Shown piece after piece: positions 8,346 to 17,347 of a DNA stretch of 64,000 bases (position 1 is its first letter; each line of letters starts with the position of its first letter). A model generated the notes under the pieces. It saw nothing but the letters and a program-made list of their open reading frames with translations. It made no database searches and was not told the DNA's origin. This DNA is from CAVSVP01 sp963731125 (GTDB taxonomy: Bacteria; Pseudomonadota; Gammaproteobacteria; Competibacterales; Competibacteraceae): the NCBI GenBank assembly GCA_963731125.1, contig CAVSVP010000024.1, forward strand, positions 199,851 through 263,850. The letters run 5' to 3'. Both the position numbers and the translations under genes were made by a program.

Positions 8346-8820
8346 AATGCGGATTCTCTGAAGAACCTTTTCCTACAAAACTCAAAAAAATCCTGTGGCC
8401 TATGCAAGATAGCATTAATGGGCAGCTAGCTTTTTATGTTCAGTGGTACTTTGCTTTCCAATGGGTGGTACTCCTATGGCCAGAATGACAAAGAATGCTA
8501 CAGAGAGTCACGGAAAGGTATACAGCTTAAGATCCGTGTAGATTTGGGAAAAGGAATAAGGAATGATAGCAGTGATTTTGTGGCGTCTGCCTCTAGCGTA
8601 CACAATAAAGGCTTATCGTATTGTTCTCGTTGGCCGTTGCTACGATGGTTTGTCGTACGCTTGAAGTCCATATGCTTTTCTTGGCGCTAGTATATTTGAA
8701 CCCGCGCTTAACGTGTCAGGTTGAGTTACAGCAAGTATAGTTGATCTTCTTACGATGAAGGTTAACAGAATAGCGTATCTGCAACATCGATCGTTTATTA
8801 ATTGGTAAAAGCTGAAATTT
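8346..8820. other. Intergenic region without a recognisable gene
   Basis: Divergent spacer between the TetR regulator (leftward) and the M23 peptidase gene (rightward). The only open frame (about 84 codons, 8436-8690) has no ribosome site and no recognisable similarity. I see no clear hairpin terminator or long palindrome. It presumably carries the two divergent promoters. Confidence 0.6.
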
Positions 8821-9657
8821 ATGGTTTACATCAAGCTATTTGCAATGACGGCAAGAATACTTTGTGCCTGGTTATTACTGATTACATCGCTATCCGGATG
8901 GTGCGGTAATTTAGAGTGGCATGGCACCTTTACCCAAGGTGGAGTGATTATTGGTCGCACTGAACCAGGCACCCAGCTGGTTTTGGATAAGCAGGCGGTA
9001 AGAGTTTCTCCTGAGGGCGTCTTTGTTTTTGGATTCGACAGAGATGCTCCCACCATGGCGCGCTTGGAAGCTAGATTCCCGGAGGGCGAGCGAGTCGTGC
9101 GGCTGTTGAGCGTCGCGCCACGGAAGTATGATATCCAATATATTGACGGTTTGCCGCCACAAAAGGTTACACCACCACCTGAATTACTTGAGCGTATTAG
9201 GCAAGAAGCGGCTCAGGTGGCCGAAGTTCGTCGACAGGATCTTTCTAAGCCCTATTTTTTGAACGGGTTCCAGTGGCCTGTGATGGGCCATATCACAGGG
9301 GTGTACGGCAGTCAGCGTATTTTGAACGGGCAGCCGCGCCGACCTCATTATGGTATCGATATCGCTGCGCCCGCAGGCACTCCCGTGCAAGCCCCTGCCG
9401 ATGGAATGGTGACTTTTGTACACCCCAATATGTACTTTAGCGGCGGCACGCTTATTCTTGATCATGGGCACGGCTTAAGTTCATCGTTTTTGCACTTGCA
9501 GAGTATTCACGTCAAGGTGGGACAGAAGGTGAAACAGGGAGATATGATTGCGACTGTAGGGGCGACGGGACGGGTAACGGGTTCGCACTTGGACTGGCGG
9601 ATGAACTGGTTTACTGAACGTATCGATCCCGGCTTATTAGTGCCACCCATGAAATAG
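8821..9657 (+). CDS. M23 family peptidase (LytM-like peptidoglycan endopeptidase)
   Basis: Secreted zinc metallopeptidase expected to cut peptidoglycan cross-links in the periplasm. An N-terminal hydrophobic signal segment (about residues 9-29) is followed by a beta-rich N-domain (30-100), a helical linker (110-145) and the M23 domain (about 150-275). The first zinc motif HxxxD appears as PHYGIDIAAPAGTPV, and ILDHGHGLSSSFLHL carries the conserved catalytic-site histidine region. The C-terminal HxH motif is replaced by HLD (SHLDWRMNWF), so an aspartate stands where the second zinc-binding histidine usually is; I believe related proteobacterial proteins share this, but this was not checked. ATG 8821 and ATG 8845 are both possible starts; the second gives a more compact signal peptide. 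Confidence 0.88.
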   Translation: MVYIKLFAMTARILCAWLLLITSLSGWCGNLEWHGTFTQGGVIIGRTEPGTQLVLDKQAVRVSPEGVFVFGFDRDAPTMARLEARFPEGERVVRLLSVAPRKYDIQYIDGLPPQKVTPPPELLERIRQEAAQVAEVRRQDLSKPYFLNGFQWPVMGHITGVYGSQRILNGQPRRPHYGIDIAAPAGTPVQAPADGMVTFVHPNMYFSGGTLILDHGHGLSSSFLHLQSIHVKVGQKVKQGDMIATVGATGRVTGSHLDWRMNWFTERIDPGLLVPPMK

Positions 9658-9882
9658 TTCAGCTACTTTATACATCTGATTTAGCTTAAACTACACCTAT
9701 ATACCTGGTGTCTGGACGATAAACTGGGGTTAGAAGTTACGCGGTGTCTTTGATCGTTGAACACACAAACCGCTCAACCAGGTAGAAAACTCCTGGCGGG
9801 GTAGTAACCTTTTTCGCATTGTCCAAATTCAATTTGTCTGGTGCAACTTCCCTCCAAGTCAGGGAGGGCCGGTGATACACAT

Positions 9883-11067
9883 ATGGAGTTCACTGCAGAT
9901 AGTAGATACCGATGGCGGACACGTCGTGGAGCGGAAGCCAACACATTGGAGACTGTGAGCACGCCGGCATTGCTATTGGATCATTCAACCGTGCTGCGTA
10001 ATATCGGCGCGATGCGGGAGCGTATGGCGATATTCAAGGTTGTACTGCGTCCCCACTTGAAAACGGCAAAGTCGGCTAAAGTGGCGGCGCTCGCTACCGC
10101 GGGTCAGTCAGGAGGCATTACCGTGTCCACCCTCAGAGAAGCCGAATACTTTCTCGAACGCGGTTATCGTGACATTCTCTATGCCGTAAGTATTATTCCC
10201 GCGAAACTTGACTATGTGGCTGCCCTGGAAGCCAGGGGGGCTAGAATGACAGTTCTTACAGACAACGTCTCTGTGGCCTGGGCTATTGTCGAACGCGCCC
10301 GCGTGAACCATATTCCGTTTCGAGTCATGATTGAAGTGGATACGGGAGGACGGCGTGCCGGCGTTTTGCCGGAAAGCAAGGAATTGATTGGCATTGGCCA
10401 TTTGCTCGATCAAGCATCGCAGGTTGAGCTTGCAGGCGTGCTGACTCATGCGGGACATGCCTATCACTGCCGGACCGTTGCCGAAATAAAAGCCGTAGCA
10501 CGGCAGGAACGTGATGGTATTGTGCTAGCCGCTCAGCGGTTGCGGTCAGCGGGTCTGCCTTGTCCGGTAGTTAGCGCTGGCTCTACTCCCACCGCTGTTT
10601 ATGCCGAAGATTTGTGCGGCGTTACTGAGATGCGTCCCGGCGTTTACGTTTTTTATGACTTGGATCAATTGGCGCTTGGCACCTGTCGACGCGAAGATTT
10701 AGCGCTGTCATTACTGGCTAGCGTCATTGGTCACAATGAGCATGCAGGACATCTGCTTGTCGACGCTGGCGCTCTGGCGCTCTCCAAGGACACCAGTGCC
10801 GGCGAATTCCGACCGGAAGTGGGTTTTGGCGAAGTCTGCGATGTGTGGACTCTAAAGCCTTTCCCCGGGCTGTTTATCAGAGAAGTTCATCAAGAACACG
10901 GAATTGTTCCGGTTCCCGAGCGGGTGTGGTTCGAACGATTACCGGTCGGTTCCAAGGTGCGCATTCTGCCAAACCATGCTTGTCTTACGGCAGCCGCCTA
11001 CAGCGGTTACCAGGTGATCGAAAATGGATTGATAGTCGATACCTGGGATCGAATTAATGGTTGGTAA
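9883..11067 (+). CDS. DSD1-family PLP enzyme (D-threonine aldolase / D-serine dehydratase-like)
   Basis: Pyridoxal-phosphate enzyme of the alanine-racemase-fold group acting on D-hydroxy amino acids. The start of the domain shows STPALLLDH, then RPHLKTAKS, whose lysine is expected to hold PLP, followed by GITVSTLREAEYF, IEVDTGGRRAGV, VLTHAGHAYHC and VSAGSTPT. The C-terminal part (about 290-395) is the DSD domain with LVDAGALALSKD and the PNHACLTAAA segment that binds the catalytic metal. Start codon uncertain: ATG 9883 fits the homologous region and AGGGAGG lies 15 bases upstream, while an in-frame GTG lies at 9841. Free-standing gene. Whether the reaction is aldol cleavage or deamination cannot be decided from sequence. 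Confidence 0.85.
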   Translation: MEFTADSRYRWRTRRGAEANTLETVSTPALLLDHSTVLRNIGAMRERMAIFKVVLRPHLKTAKSAKVAALATAGQSGGITVSTLREAEYFLERGYRDILYAVSIIPAKLDYVAALEARGARMTVLTDNVSVAWAIVERARVNHIPFRVMIEVDTGGRRAGVLPESKELIGIGHLLDQASQVELAGVLTHAGHAYHCRTVAEIKAVARQERDGIVLAAQRLRSAGLPCPVVSAGSTPTAVYAEDLCGVTEMRPGVYVFYDLDQLALGTCRREDLALSLLASVIGHNEHAGHLLVDAGALALSKDTSAGEFRPEVGFGEVCDVWTLKPFPGLFIREVHQEHGIVPVPERVWFERLPVGSKVRILPNHACLTAAAYSGYQVIENGLIVDTWDRINGW

Positions 11068-11317
11068 GACTTTATCTGGGTTATGTGTTTGTGTGTTGTT
11101 GAGGTCCGGCCCGTCCATGCTTTGGCTAGAGAGTCCCCCAGTCGTTCAAACCTTTCAACGCTGCAATGGCAGATTGTGTGGTAGGTTGGAGAGAGAGGCT
11201 CCGTCGCAATGCCATCTCCGGCAGCACATGATCGAAGTTTTTGGCTCCCTTTGCATTGTGTGATATACCGACCCTACGGATTACGCTGGGAAAGTCATTG
11301 ATTAAGGAGAGAGTGAC

Positions 11318-13198
11318 ATGGCAAAAGGTGGTGAGTTTTCGCTGTTGCGGCAGCGACGTTTTTTTCCTTTCTTTGTCACTCAGTTTTTAGGGGCCTTTAA
11401 CGATAATGTCTTTAAAAATGCACTGATTATTCTCATTGCTTTTCAAACCATTTCCGCGGGGAATTCCAATACGCTGATCAATCTGAGTGCCGGCTTATTT
11501 ATCTTGCCTTTCTTCCTGTTTTCCGCCACAGCGGGACAGTTGGCTGATAAGTATGAAAAGGCTCACCTGATCCGCCGGATTAAAATATTGGAAATCGTTA
11601 TTATGCTGGGTGCCGCCGCGGGATTCTGTTTGGGCAATATTCCTCTCTTAATCGGTTTGTTATTTTTGATGGGTACCCAGTCTACCTTATTCGGCCCCGT
11701 TAAATACGGCATCCTTCCTCAGCAACTAAAAAAAGAAGAACTGGTAGGAGGCAATGGTTGGGTGCAAATGGGAACTTTTCTGGCGATTCTGTTGGGAACC
11801 ATTACCGGAGGTGTGCTCATCGGACTGGCGGATTGGGGAACCAATATGGTGTCGTTAATGGTAGTTGTTGTTGCTTGCCTGGGCTATTTGAGTAGCCGCG
11901 CTATACCTCCGGCCCCTTCTGCAGCGCCAGAGCTTCACCTCAATTGGAATTTGTTTACGGAAACCTGGCGAAATATTCAGTTTGCTCGTAATAATCGGAC
12001 CGTATTCCTCTCCATTTTAGGCATTTCCTGGTTCTGGCTGTTAGGTGCCACCTATCTTGCTCAGTTGCCTAATTACACCAAGCTAAGCTTAGGAGGTAAC
12101 GAGCAGATAGTGACTTTGCTGCTGACGCTGTTTTCTTTGGGTATCGGTGTGGGTTCACTCCTGTGTGAAAAACTATCAGGGCATAAAGTGGAACTAGGGT
12201 TAGTGCCCTTTGGCTCCATTGGCCTGACGCTGTTTGGTATAGATTTATTTATCGCAACTCCCAGCATCAGCCCGGGCGGCGATTTGTCAGGTGCTAGCGT
12301 TTTTTTACAGATGTCCAGCAGCTGGAGGATACTGGTTGATATCGTTCTGCTCGGCCTGTTTGGGGGGTTCTATATCGTTCCTTTATATGCTTTAGTACAG
12401 CAGCGTAGCGAGCCTAGCCACCGCTCGCGCATCATTGCCAGCAACAATATTTTAAATGCGTTGTTTATGGTGATATCGGCCATCATGGCTATCGTGCTGT
12501 TGGGAATCGGGCTTAACATACCACAATTGCTGCTGGTAATGGCTTTCCTAAATGCGTTGGTAGCCATTTATATTTACACTCTGGTACCAGAATTTCTTAT
12601 GCGCTTTCTCGTGTGGATATTGATTCACACGGTTTACCGGGTACGTAAGGAAGGTTTGGAACGCATCCCGGACGAGGGCCCGGCGCTTTTAGTCTGCAAT
12701 CATGTGAGCTTCGTCGATGCATTGGTTATTGCGGGTTGTTGTCAGCGTCCGGTCCGTTTTGTGATGGATCACCGTATTTTCAAGCAGCCGGTGCTAAATT
12801 TCGTATTCCGCACGGCCGGCGCCATTCCTATCGCACCGGCCAGAGCATATCCCGAAATGCTGCGATGTGCTTACCAACGGATTGCTGAGTATTTAAATTC
12901 CGGAGAGATAGTGTGTATTTTTCCGGAAGGCCGCATCACTGACAACGGCGAAATCAATCCCTTCCGTTCCGGGATAGAGCACATTGTTCGCCGTAGTGCG
13001 GTGCCGGTGATCCCTATGGCATTGCGTGGCTTGTGGGGCAGTTGTTTCAGCCGTTGCGGTGGTTCAATCCTGCGCCGGTTACCGCGTGGTCCCTGGTCAA
13101 GAATTGCTTTGGCGGTGGGAATGCCTGTGGCGCCCGAGCATGTAAGCGCGGTTGCGCTCCACGATAGGGTGGTTGAATTGCGGGGTGGGTGGAAGTGA
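11318..13198 (+). CDS. MFS lysophospholipid transporter fused to 1-acyl-glycerol-3-phosphate acyltransferase (LplT-PlsC type)
   Basis: Inner-membrane protein combining an LplT-like major facilitator domain (about residues 1-430, around 12 hydrophobic helices, with RRFFPFFVTQFLGAFNDN at the start and FLMGTQSTLFGPVKYGILPQ) and a cytosolic PlsC domain (about 440-620). The acyltransferase box is intact: the HX4D motif is HVSFVD, then FPEGRITDNGEINPF and PVIPMALRG. It would flip and re-acylate lysophospholipids. In many proteobacteria this architecture continues into an acyl-ACP synthetase domain of about 500 residues; here the protein stops after PlsC and the next gene is unrelated. GGAGAGAG lies just before ATG 11318, so the start is well supported. 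Confidence 0.9.
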   Translation: MAKGGEFSLLRQRRFFPFFVTQFLGAFNDNVFKNALIILIAFQTISAGNSNTLINLSAGLFILPFFLFSATAGQLADKYEKAHLIRRIKILEIVIMLGAAAGFCLGNIPLLIGLLFLMGTQSTLFGPVKYGILPQQLKKEELVGGNGWVQMGTFLAILLGTITGGVLIGLADWGTNMVSLMVVVVACLGYLSSRAIPPAPSAAPELHLNWNLFTETWRNIQFARNNRTVFLSILGISWFWLLGATYLAQLPNYTKLSLGGNEQIVTLLLTLFSLGIGVGSLLCEKLSGHKVELGLVPFGSIGLTLFGIDLFIATPSISPGGDLSGASVFLQMSSSWRILVDIVLLGLFGGFYIVPLYALVQQRSEPSHRSRIIASNNILNALFMVISAIMAIVLLGIGLNIPQLLLVMAFLNALVAIYIYTLVPEFLMRFLVWILIHTVYRVRKEGLERIPDEGPALLVCNHVSFVDALVIAGCCQRPVRFVMDHRIFKQPVLNFVFRTAGAIPIAPARAYPEMLRCAYQRIAEYLNSGEIVCIFPEGRITDNGEINPFRSGIEHIVRRSAVPVIPMALRGLWGSCFSRCGGSILRRLPRGPWSRIALAVGMPVAPEHVSAVALHDRVVELRGGWK

Positions 13199-13271
13199 AG
13201 TCTTTCACAAAGTTTAACAGTTAGTTCCTTATCCGAGGTGATCCGGTTTCTGTATAGTTAACAAACTATCG

Positions 13272-13508
13272 ATGGAAACAACGGAATATTTTGCCTACCA
13301 AGGACAACGGCTTATGATCCCTCTTCTGCTCACTCTTTGTGTTTTCGGCTGGTGGTGCAGCCATTCAGGTCTCGCTTTTAGCAGCAGTTTTTTATATGTC
13401 GTGCTTGCCGGAAGCAATGTCTTGGGATGGAGTTTTTTGTGTCTGGCTATGCTGATTTGGTGGAGGCGACGGCTAAAACAACAGTCCTGTTGCAGCAGAG
13501 TTAGCTGA
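13272..13508 (+). CDS. Small hypothetical membrane protein
   Basis: A 78-codon frame with two predicted hydrophobic helices (about 15-33 and 39-62), the second followed by a basic RRRLKQQ tail. No family is recognised. No convincing ribosome site precedes ATG 13272, and a long antisense frame overlaps, so it may not be a gene. It lies 73 bases after the LplT-PlsC gene in the same direction and could be its last operon member. Confidence 0.35.
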   Translation: METTEYFAYQGQRLMIPLLLTLCVFGWWCSHSGLAFSSSFLYVVLAGSNVLGWSFLCLAMLIWWRRRLKQQSCCSRVS

Positions 13509-13597
13509 AATGAGCTGGTTAAAAAGAGGCTCCGAATAGGTCGGCGGCAACGGCATTGGCTATGGGACAAAAGCAGGGTTATCAAGGGAGGATGGCC

Positions 13598-13948
13598 ATG
13601 GCAGCAAGCGATGGCAACGAAATGACGGCAATCCACGTTCTGCATCGGAAGAAGGCATTTAAACCAGCACGATTTCAGGATGGCCGGGCTATTGTCTGGA
13701 TGATGCTCACGTTGAGTGGCTTCATAGGATTGGGAAGTTACTGGTATTATCAACCTCATGTTGTACCTGTATGGATGCGCAGCTTGCTTCCGGTGATACC
13801 AAATAAAACGAAACCCTTTTTTAAATGGCAGGACGCACAAGGGCAATGGCATATCACAGATGTGCCTCCTCAAGATGCACCCTATCAAGCATTATCCTAT
13901 TCGAAAAATGCAAATGTTCTGCCTGCTGGGAAAGCTATGAAACATTAG
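13598..13948 (+). CDS. Membrane-anchored protein with DUF4124-like C-terminal segment
   Basis: Function unknown. With the start at ATG 13598 (AGGGAG 7 bases upstream; further ATGs at 13592 and 13562 and a TTG at 13556 are less likely) the protein has a basic N-terminus, one membrane helix (about 35-55, ending YWYYQP) and a short C-terminal region with KWQDAQGQWHITDVPPQ. That pattern, an aromatic residue, W, D, acidic/G, then H-x-T/S-D-x-P, is the hallmark of the small periplasmic DUF4124 domain common in gammaproteobacteria. It probably sits in the inner membrane with the domain in the periplasm. Confidence 0.6.
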   Translation: MAASDGNEMTAIHVLHRKKAFKPARFQDGRAIVWMMLTLSGFIGLGSYWYYQPHVVPVWMRSLLPVIPNKTKPFFKWQDAQGQWHITDVPPQDAPYQALSYSKNANVLPAGKAMKH

Positions 13949-14071
13949 CATGTTTTGATAGTCAAAAAAGCAGTTTAACTGTTACTCGTTAACTAGCCCA
14001 TCATATAAAGATAGAAAAATTCCAATCAGCATTTTGTTAAATAAATTTTATTTGCTTTTCGAATACATGAA

Positions 14072-14885
14072 ATGATCAATGTTAAGCGTCTCGCATCTTT
14101 TATATTGCTGCTGTATGGTTCTGTAACAATGGCGGAGCAGTTGACCCTTGCTTGGGACGCTAACACAGAACCAGAACTGAGCGGCTATCGGCTTTATCAG
14201 GGAAGCAGTAGCGGCAATTACTCCAGCTCAATCGATGTCGGCGATGTTACAACGTACACGCTAACAGGCTTGCGGGAAGGGCAGACTTATTACTTTGCTC
14301 TCACTTGCCTATAGTAATGATCCTGATGTAGCCGAAAGCGGTTTCTCCAACGAAGTGGTTAGCACAGTGCCTGCTTCTGCAGAAGGGGGCATTCCTGGGT
14401 TAGATAGCGACTTTACCATTACCCCGGGTAATTATGGATCGTGGTTTAATTCATCTCGTGATGGCGAGGGATTTTTGCTTGAAGTTACCGAGACACCCAC
14501 CGAACGCATATTGGTAGTTTACTGGTTTACCTACGATTTATTGGGTAACCAAATGTGGCTGGTAGGAGCTGGTCCAATTCATGGCACTGTGGCAGACGTG
14601 CCTGTCATCGTAACCAACGGTCCCCAGTTTGGGGAGGGATTCAGTCCAGATGATGTAATTCGAATTCATGGCACTGTGGCAGACGTGCCTGTCATCGTAA
14701 CCAACGGTCCCCAGTTTGGGGAGGGATTCAGTCCAGATGATGTAATTCGTGAAGCAATTGGCACGCTAACGTTTACTTTCAATGATTGTCAGACCGGCCT
14801 GGTGAACTATGACATAAATGGTTTTGGCATCGGCCAGATCACTATCGAGCGACTGACTCAAATATCGGGTTTGGGGTGTAATTAG
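14072..14885 (+). pseudogene. Secreted fibronectin type III protein, frameshifted
   Basis: Reading starts at ATG 14072 with a signal peptide (about 1-21, ending TMAEQ) and an Fn3-like domain (LTLAWDANTEPELSGYRLYQG, YTLTGLREGQTYYFALT). The frame then stops at TAG 14312-14314. The sequence clearly continues in the next frame: removing one T from ACTTGCC near 14305 joins ALT to AYSNDPDVAESGFSNEV, the normal end of such an Fn3 domain. The second part holds a domain with WFNSSRDGEGFLLEV, VVYWFTYDLLGNQMWLVG and a C-terminal ITIERLTQISGLGC, a pattern I recognise from other gammaproteobacterial secreted proteins but cannot name. It also contains an exact 29-residue tandem duplication. Either a broken gene, a phase-variable one, or a sequencing error. 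Confidence 0.75.
14576..14749 (+). repeat. Exact 87-bp tandem duplication inside the Fn3 gene
   Basis: Two identical 87-bp copies begin at AATTCATGGCACTGTGG (14576 and 14663) and end before the GAAGCAATTGG at 14750. The unit is a multiple of three and adds 29 residues in frame (IHGTVADVPVIV... to ...SPDDVIR). Perfect identity points to very recent slippage or unequal crossover, or to an assembly artefact. Confidence 0.93.
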
Positions 14886-15097
14886 GTCGGGTAAGCCATA
14901 GTTGGTATGCCATAGGCTGTAAACGGCTCCAAGCATCGAGTTTTTTTCTTTCCTTAAAGGAAAATCAATCTTCGCATGGCGATATTCCATACAGACAGCG
15001 GATTAAGGAAGGCTACGCTTTGGCGAAGGCGCCGCTCTTATCTATTGAGTTTAAGTATAATGCGTTTCCTTTGGTTTTCAGGCGTGAGGAACACTTG

Positions 15098-16513
15098 ATG
15101 CAATATGTAAGCACTCGGGGCGGGATGATGCCCAAACCCTTCTCAGAAATTTTAATTGGCGGTCTAGCTCCCGATGGCGGTCTGATCATTCCTGAAACTT
15201 ATCCCAGCCTCGACGCCCGGGAGCTTAACGCATGGCGGAAACTGAATTACCAGGAATTAGCGTACGCTGTTATGGTTCAGTTTGCTACGGATATTCCCTC
15301 CGATACGTTGCGGTCTATTATCAACAAAACCTACACCGCCGACGTCTTCCGCAGTGAAGAAATTACTCCTGTCACGCCTTTGTTGTCAGACGGAGTTTGG
15401 CTACTCAATCTGTCTAACGGCCCCACGTTGGCTTTTAAAGACATTGCGATGCAGTTGCTCGGTAATTTGTTTGAATACGTATTGGACAAAAGCGGGAGCT
15501 ATTTAAATATTTTAGGTGCTACTTCTGGCGATACGGGATCTAGCGCTGAATACGCTATGTTGGGTAAGCGTAATATTAAGGTATTCATACTCTCTCCCTA
15601 CCAAAAAATGAGTCCCTTTCAAACGGCTCAAATGTTTTCATTGGATGAGCCTAATATTTTCAATATTGCCGTACAAGGAGTCTTTGACGATTGTCAGGAT
15701 ATTGTGAAAGCAGTCAGTAATGATGTTGAATATAAGAACAAATACCATATTGGCACCGTTAATTCCATTAACTGGGCACGGGTGGCGGCACAGATTGTCT
15801 ATTATTTCAAGGCTTACTTTGCCTTAACCGATAATAACGATCAGGAAGTGGCTTTCTCGGTGCCATCCGGTAATTTCGGCAATATTTGTGCAGGCCATAT
15901 TGCGCGTCAGATGGGATTGCCTATTCGTAAGTTAATTTTGGCCACTAACGAAAATAATGTCCTTGATGAATTCTTTCGCACGGGTGTTTATCGGTTACGC
16001 TCCGCCGAACGGGTAATGAAAACCAGCAGTCCATCTATGGACATCTCAAAAGCTTCCAACTTTGAACGTTTTATCTACGATGCCGTAGATCGTGATGCGG
16101 ACATTGTCGGTGAGCTTTGGCAACAGGTTAATCGATTAGGATATTTTGAATTATCGGATACGGTTTATTTTCAACATATCAACCGTTTTGGCTTTGTCTC
16201 CGGGACTAGTACCCACCGTGAGCGGATGGCGACCATCCGTCGTGTTTATGAAGAGTCAAATACTATTATCGATACCCACACTGCCGATGGAGTTAAGGTG
16301 GGATTGGAGCACAAGGAAGAGGGTGTACCGTTAATTTGTCTAGAGACGGCGCTGCCGGCCAAATTTGAAGCAGCTATTCAAGAGGCGTTAGGTTTTAAGC
16401 TCGCTCGTCCTAATGGTTATGAGGATATTGAACAAAAGGCGCAAGTTTTTGTTTTAATGAGCAAGGACGTCATGGCCATTAAAGGGTATGTCGCTCGCCA
16501 TTCCAGCGCTTAA
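15098..16513 (+). CDS. thrC: Threonine synthase
   Basis: PLP-dependent conversion of O-phosphohomoserine to threonine, last step of threonine biosynthesis, cytosolic. Start ATG 15098 (MQYVSTRGG) is chosen because GTGAGGA precedes it by 7 bases and family members begin this way; the frame is open further upstream. The 471-residue protein shows the class-2 threonine synthase layout: MPKPFSEILIGGLAPDGGLIIPE, the PLP lysine in NGPTLAFKDIAMQLLG, the SxxTSGDTGSSAEYA phosphate-binding region as GATSGDTGSSAEYA, and VPSGNFGNICAGHIARQMGLP. Free-standing; hom and thrB are not nearby. Confidence 0.96.
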   Translation: MQYVSTRGGMMPKPFSEILIGGLAPDGGLIIPETYPSLDARELNAWRKLNYQELAYAVMVQFATDIPSDTLRSIINKTYTADVFRSEEITPVTPLLSDGVWLLNLSNGPTLAFKDIAMQLLGNLFEYVLDKSGSYLNILGATSGDTGSSAEYAMLGKRNIKVFILSPYQKMSPFQTAQMFSLDEPNIFNIAVQGVFDDCQDIVKAVSNDVEYKNKYHIGTVNSINWARVAAQIVYYFKAYFALTDNNDQEVAFSVPSGNFGNICAGHIARQMGLPIRKLILATNENNVLDEFFRTGVYRLRSAERVMKTSSPSMDISKASNFERFIYDAVDRDADIVGELWQQVNRLGYFELSDTVYFQHINRFGFVSGTSTHRERMATIRRVYEESNTIIDTHTADGVKVGLEHKEEGVPLICLETALPAKFEAAIQEALGFKLARPNGYEDIEQKAQVFVLMSKDVMAIKGYVARHSSA

Positions 16514-16644
16514 TGAAGGATAAGCTGCTCTAAAAAATGGATTAAATTTGCATCCGCAGGAAATAATTGGGCGTAATAATACATTAAGGATTATGTTTGT
16601 TGATGGGCTGGATTATGAGTAGCTGAGGGTAAGGAGGTAAGCTT

Positions 16645-16923
16645 ATGAAAAAGGTAATCGTTTCGTTATTTTTCTTTGCCTTGCTCATCAATCTTCCTCT
16701 ACAAGCCGAGCCCTTTAATGATCGCAGTATTGACTATATCGACAGGGCACCTATTGGGTCTAGTGCATTAAGGCCGGCAGTAGCGCCCGATATTGGTCCG
16801 TTTAATCGGCGAGGCAGTGATTATCTATCCGCTGCTCCGACAGGATCCAACCAGCCAATGGCAAGAGTCAGACCCGAAATCAAGGGATTCAACGATCGTA
16901 GCCGCAATGCTCAACTATACTGA
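16645..16923 (+). CDS. Small secreted repeat protein
   Basis: A 92-residue protein of unknown function with excellent start signals (GGAGG 8 bases before ATG 16645). Residues 1-21 form a signal peptide (FFFALLINLPLQA), after which the mature chain of about 70 residues consists of three imperfect units: EPFNDRSIDYIDRAPIGS, GPFNRRGSDYLSAAPTGS and KGFNDRSRNAQLY, spaced by proline/alanine-rich links. Each unit has the core FN(D/R)R, then S, DY and AP(I/T)GS. There is no cysteine and no membrane segment after the signal. It overlaps by a few bases the start of a damaged RatA/COQ10-like gene. I know no family for it. Confidence 0.7.
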   Translation: MKKVIVSLFFFALLINLPLQAEPFNDRSIDYIDRAPIGSSALRPAVAPDIGPFNRRGSDYLSAAPTGSNQPMARVRPEIKGFNDRSRNAQLY

Positions 16924-17347
16924 ACGATGCGTACTTACCCTATGCACAAAGGCAGTGTTTTGACTTGGTTGCCGATGTAGAGCGTTATGTGGAGTTCGTC
17001 CCGTGGTGGATTGCGGTTAAGGTGCAGCATTGGCAAGAAGATACTGTTTATGTTGAGCAGGTGATAGGTCGCGGCGCTGTGCGGCGCCGTATGTTTCGAG
17101 AGCAGTACTTAAACGTTTTGACAGGGTGAATGTAACGTCGAACGACGGACCCTTTCGCTCTCTAAATATCTGTTGTGAGATAGAACCGCTGACGCAAGGT
17201 GGCTGCGTTGTTATACTTGCCGTAGATTTTCACTTGCGCTCCGAAGTGTTGCAAAGGCTGTTGGGAACCCTGTTGCATTCTGAAACAAAGCGAATGCTCA
17301 GTATATTCGAGAAAAGAGCGCATTGGTTATATCGAGATTCAATTTAG
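16920..17347 (+). pseudogene. COQ10/RatA-family START-domain protein, frameshifted and lacking a start
   Basis: Two adjacent frames together encode a SRPBCC/START protein of the COQ10-RatA group (ubiquinone-binding chaperone or ribosome-association protein). Frame one (from about 16920) reads NDAYLPYAQRQCFDLVADVERYVEFVPWW, matching the family opening, but has no ATG, GTG or TTG where expected and stops at TGA 17127-17129. The homology continues in another frame from about 17113 (RFDRVNVTSNDGPFRSLN, then FHLRSEVLQRLLGTLLHSE) to TAG 17345-17347. A one-base loss near 17110 explains this. The end overlaps the convergent dehydrogenase gene by four bases. Confidence 0.7.

Noticed and set aside
8436..8690. 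84-codon plus-strand frame between tetR and the M23 gene
   Set aside because: No ribosome site, no recognisable similarity, composition like spacer DNA.
13295..13888. Minus-strand frame of 197 codons
   Set aside because: Antisense to the small membrane protein and DUF4124-like gene; rich in His/Leu/Cys with no domain; no ribosome site.
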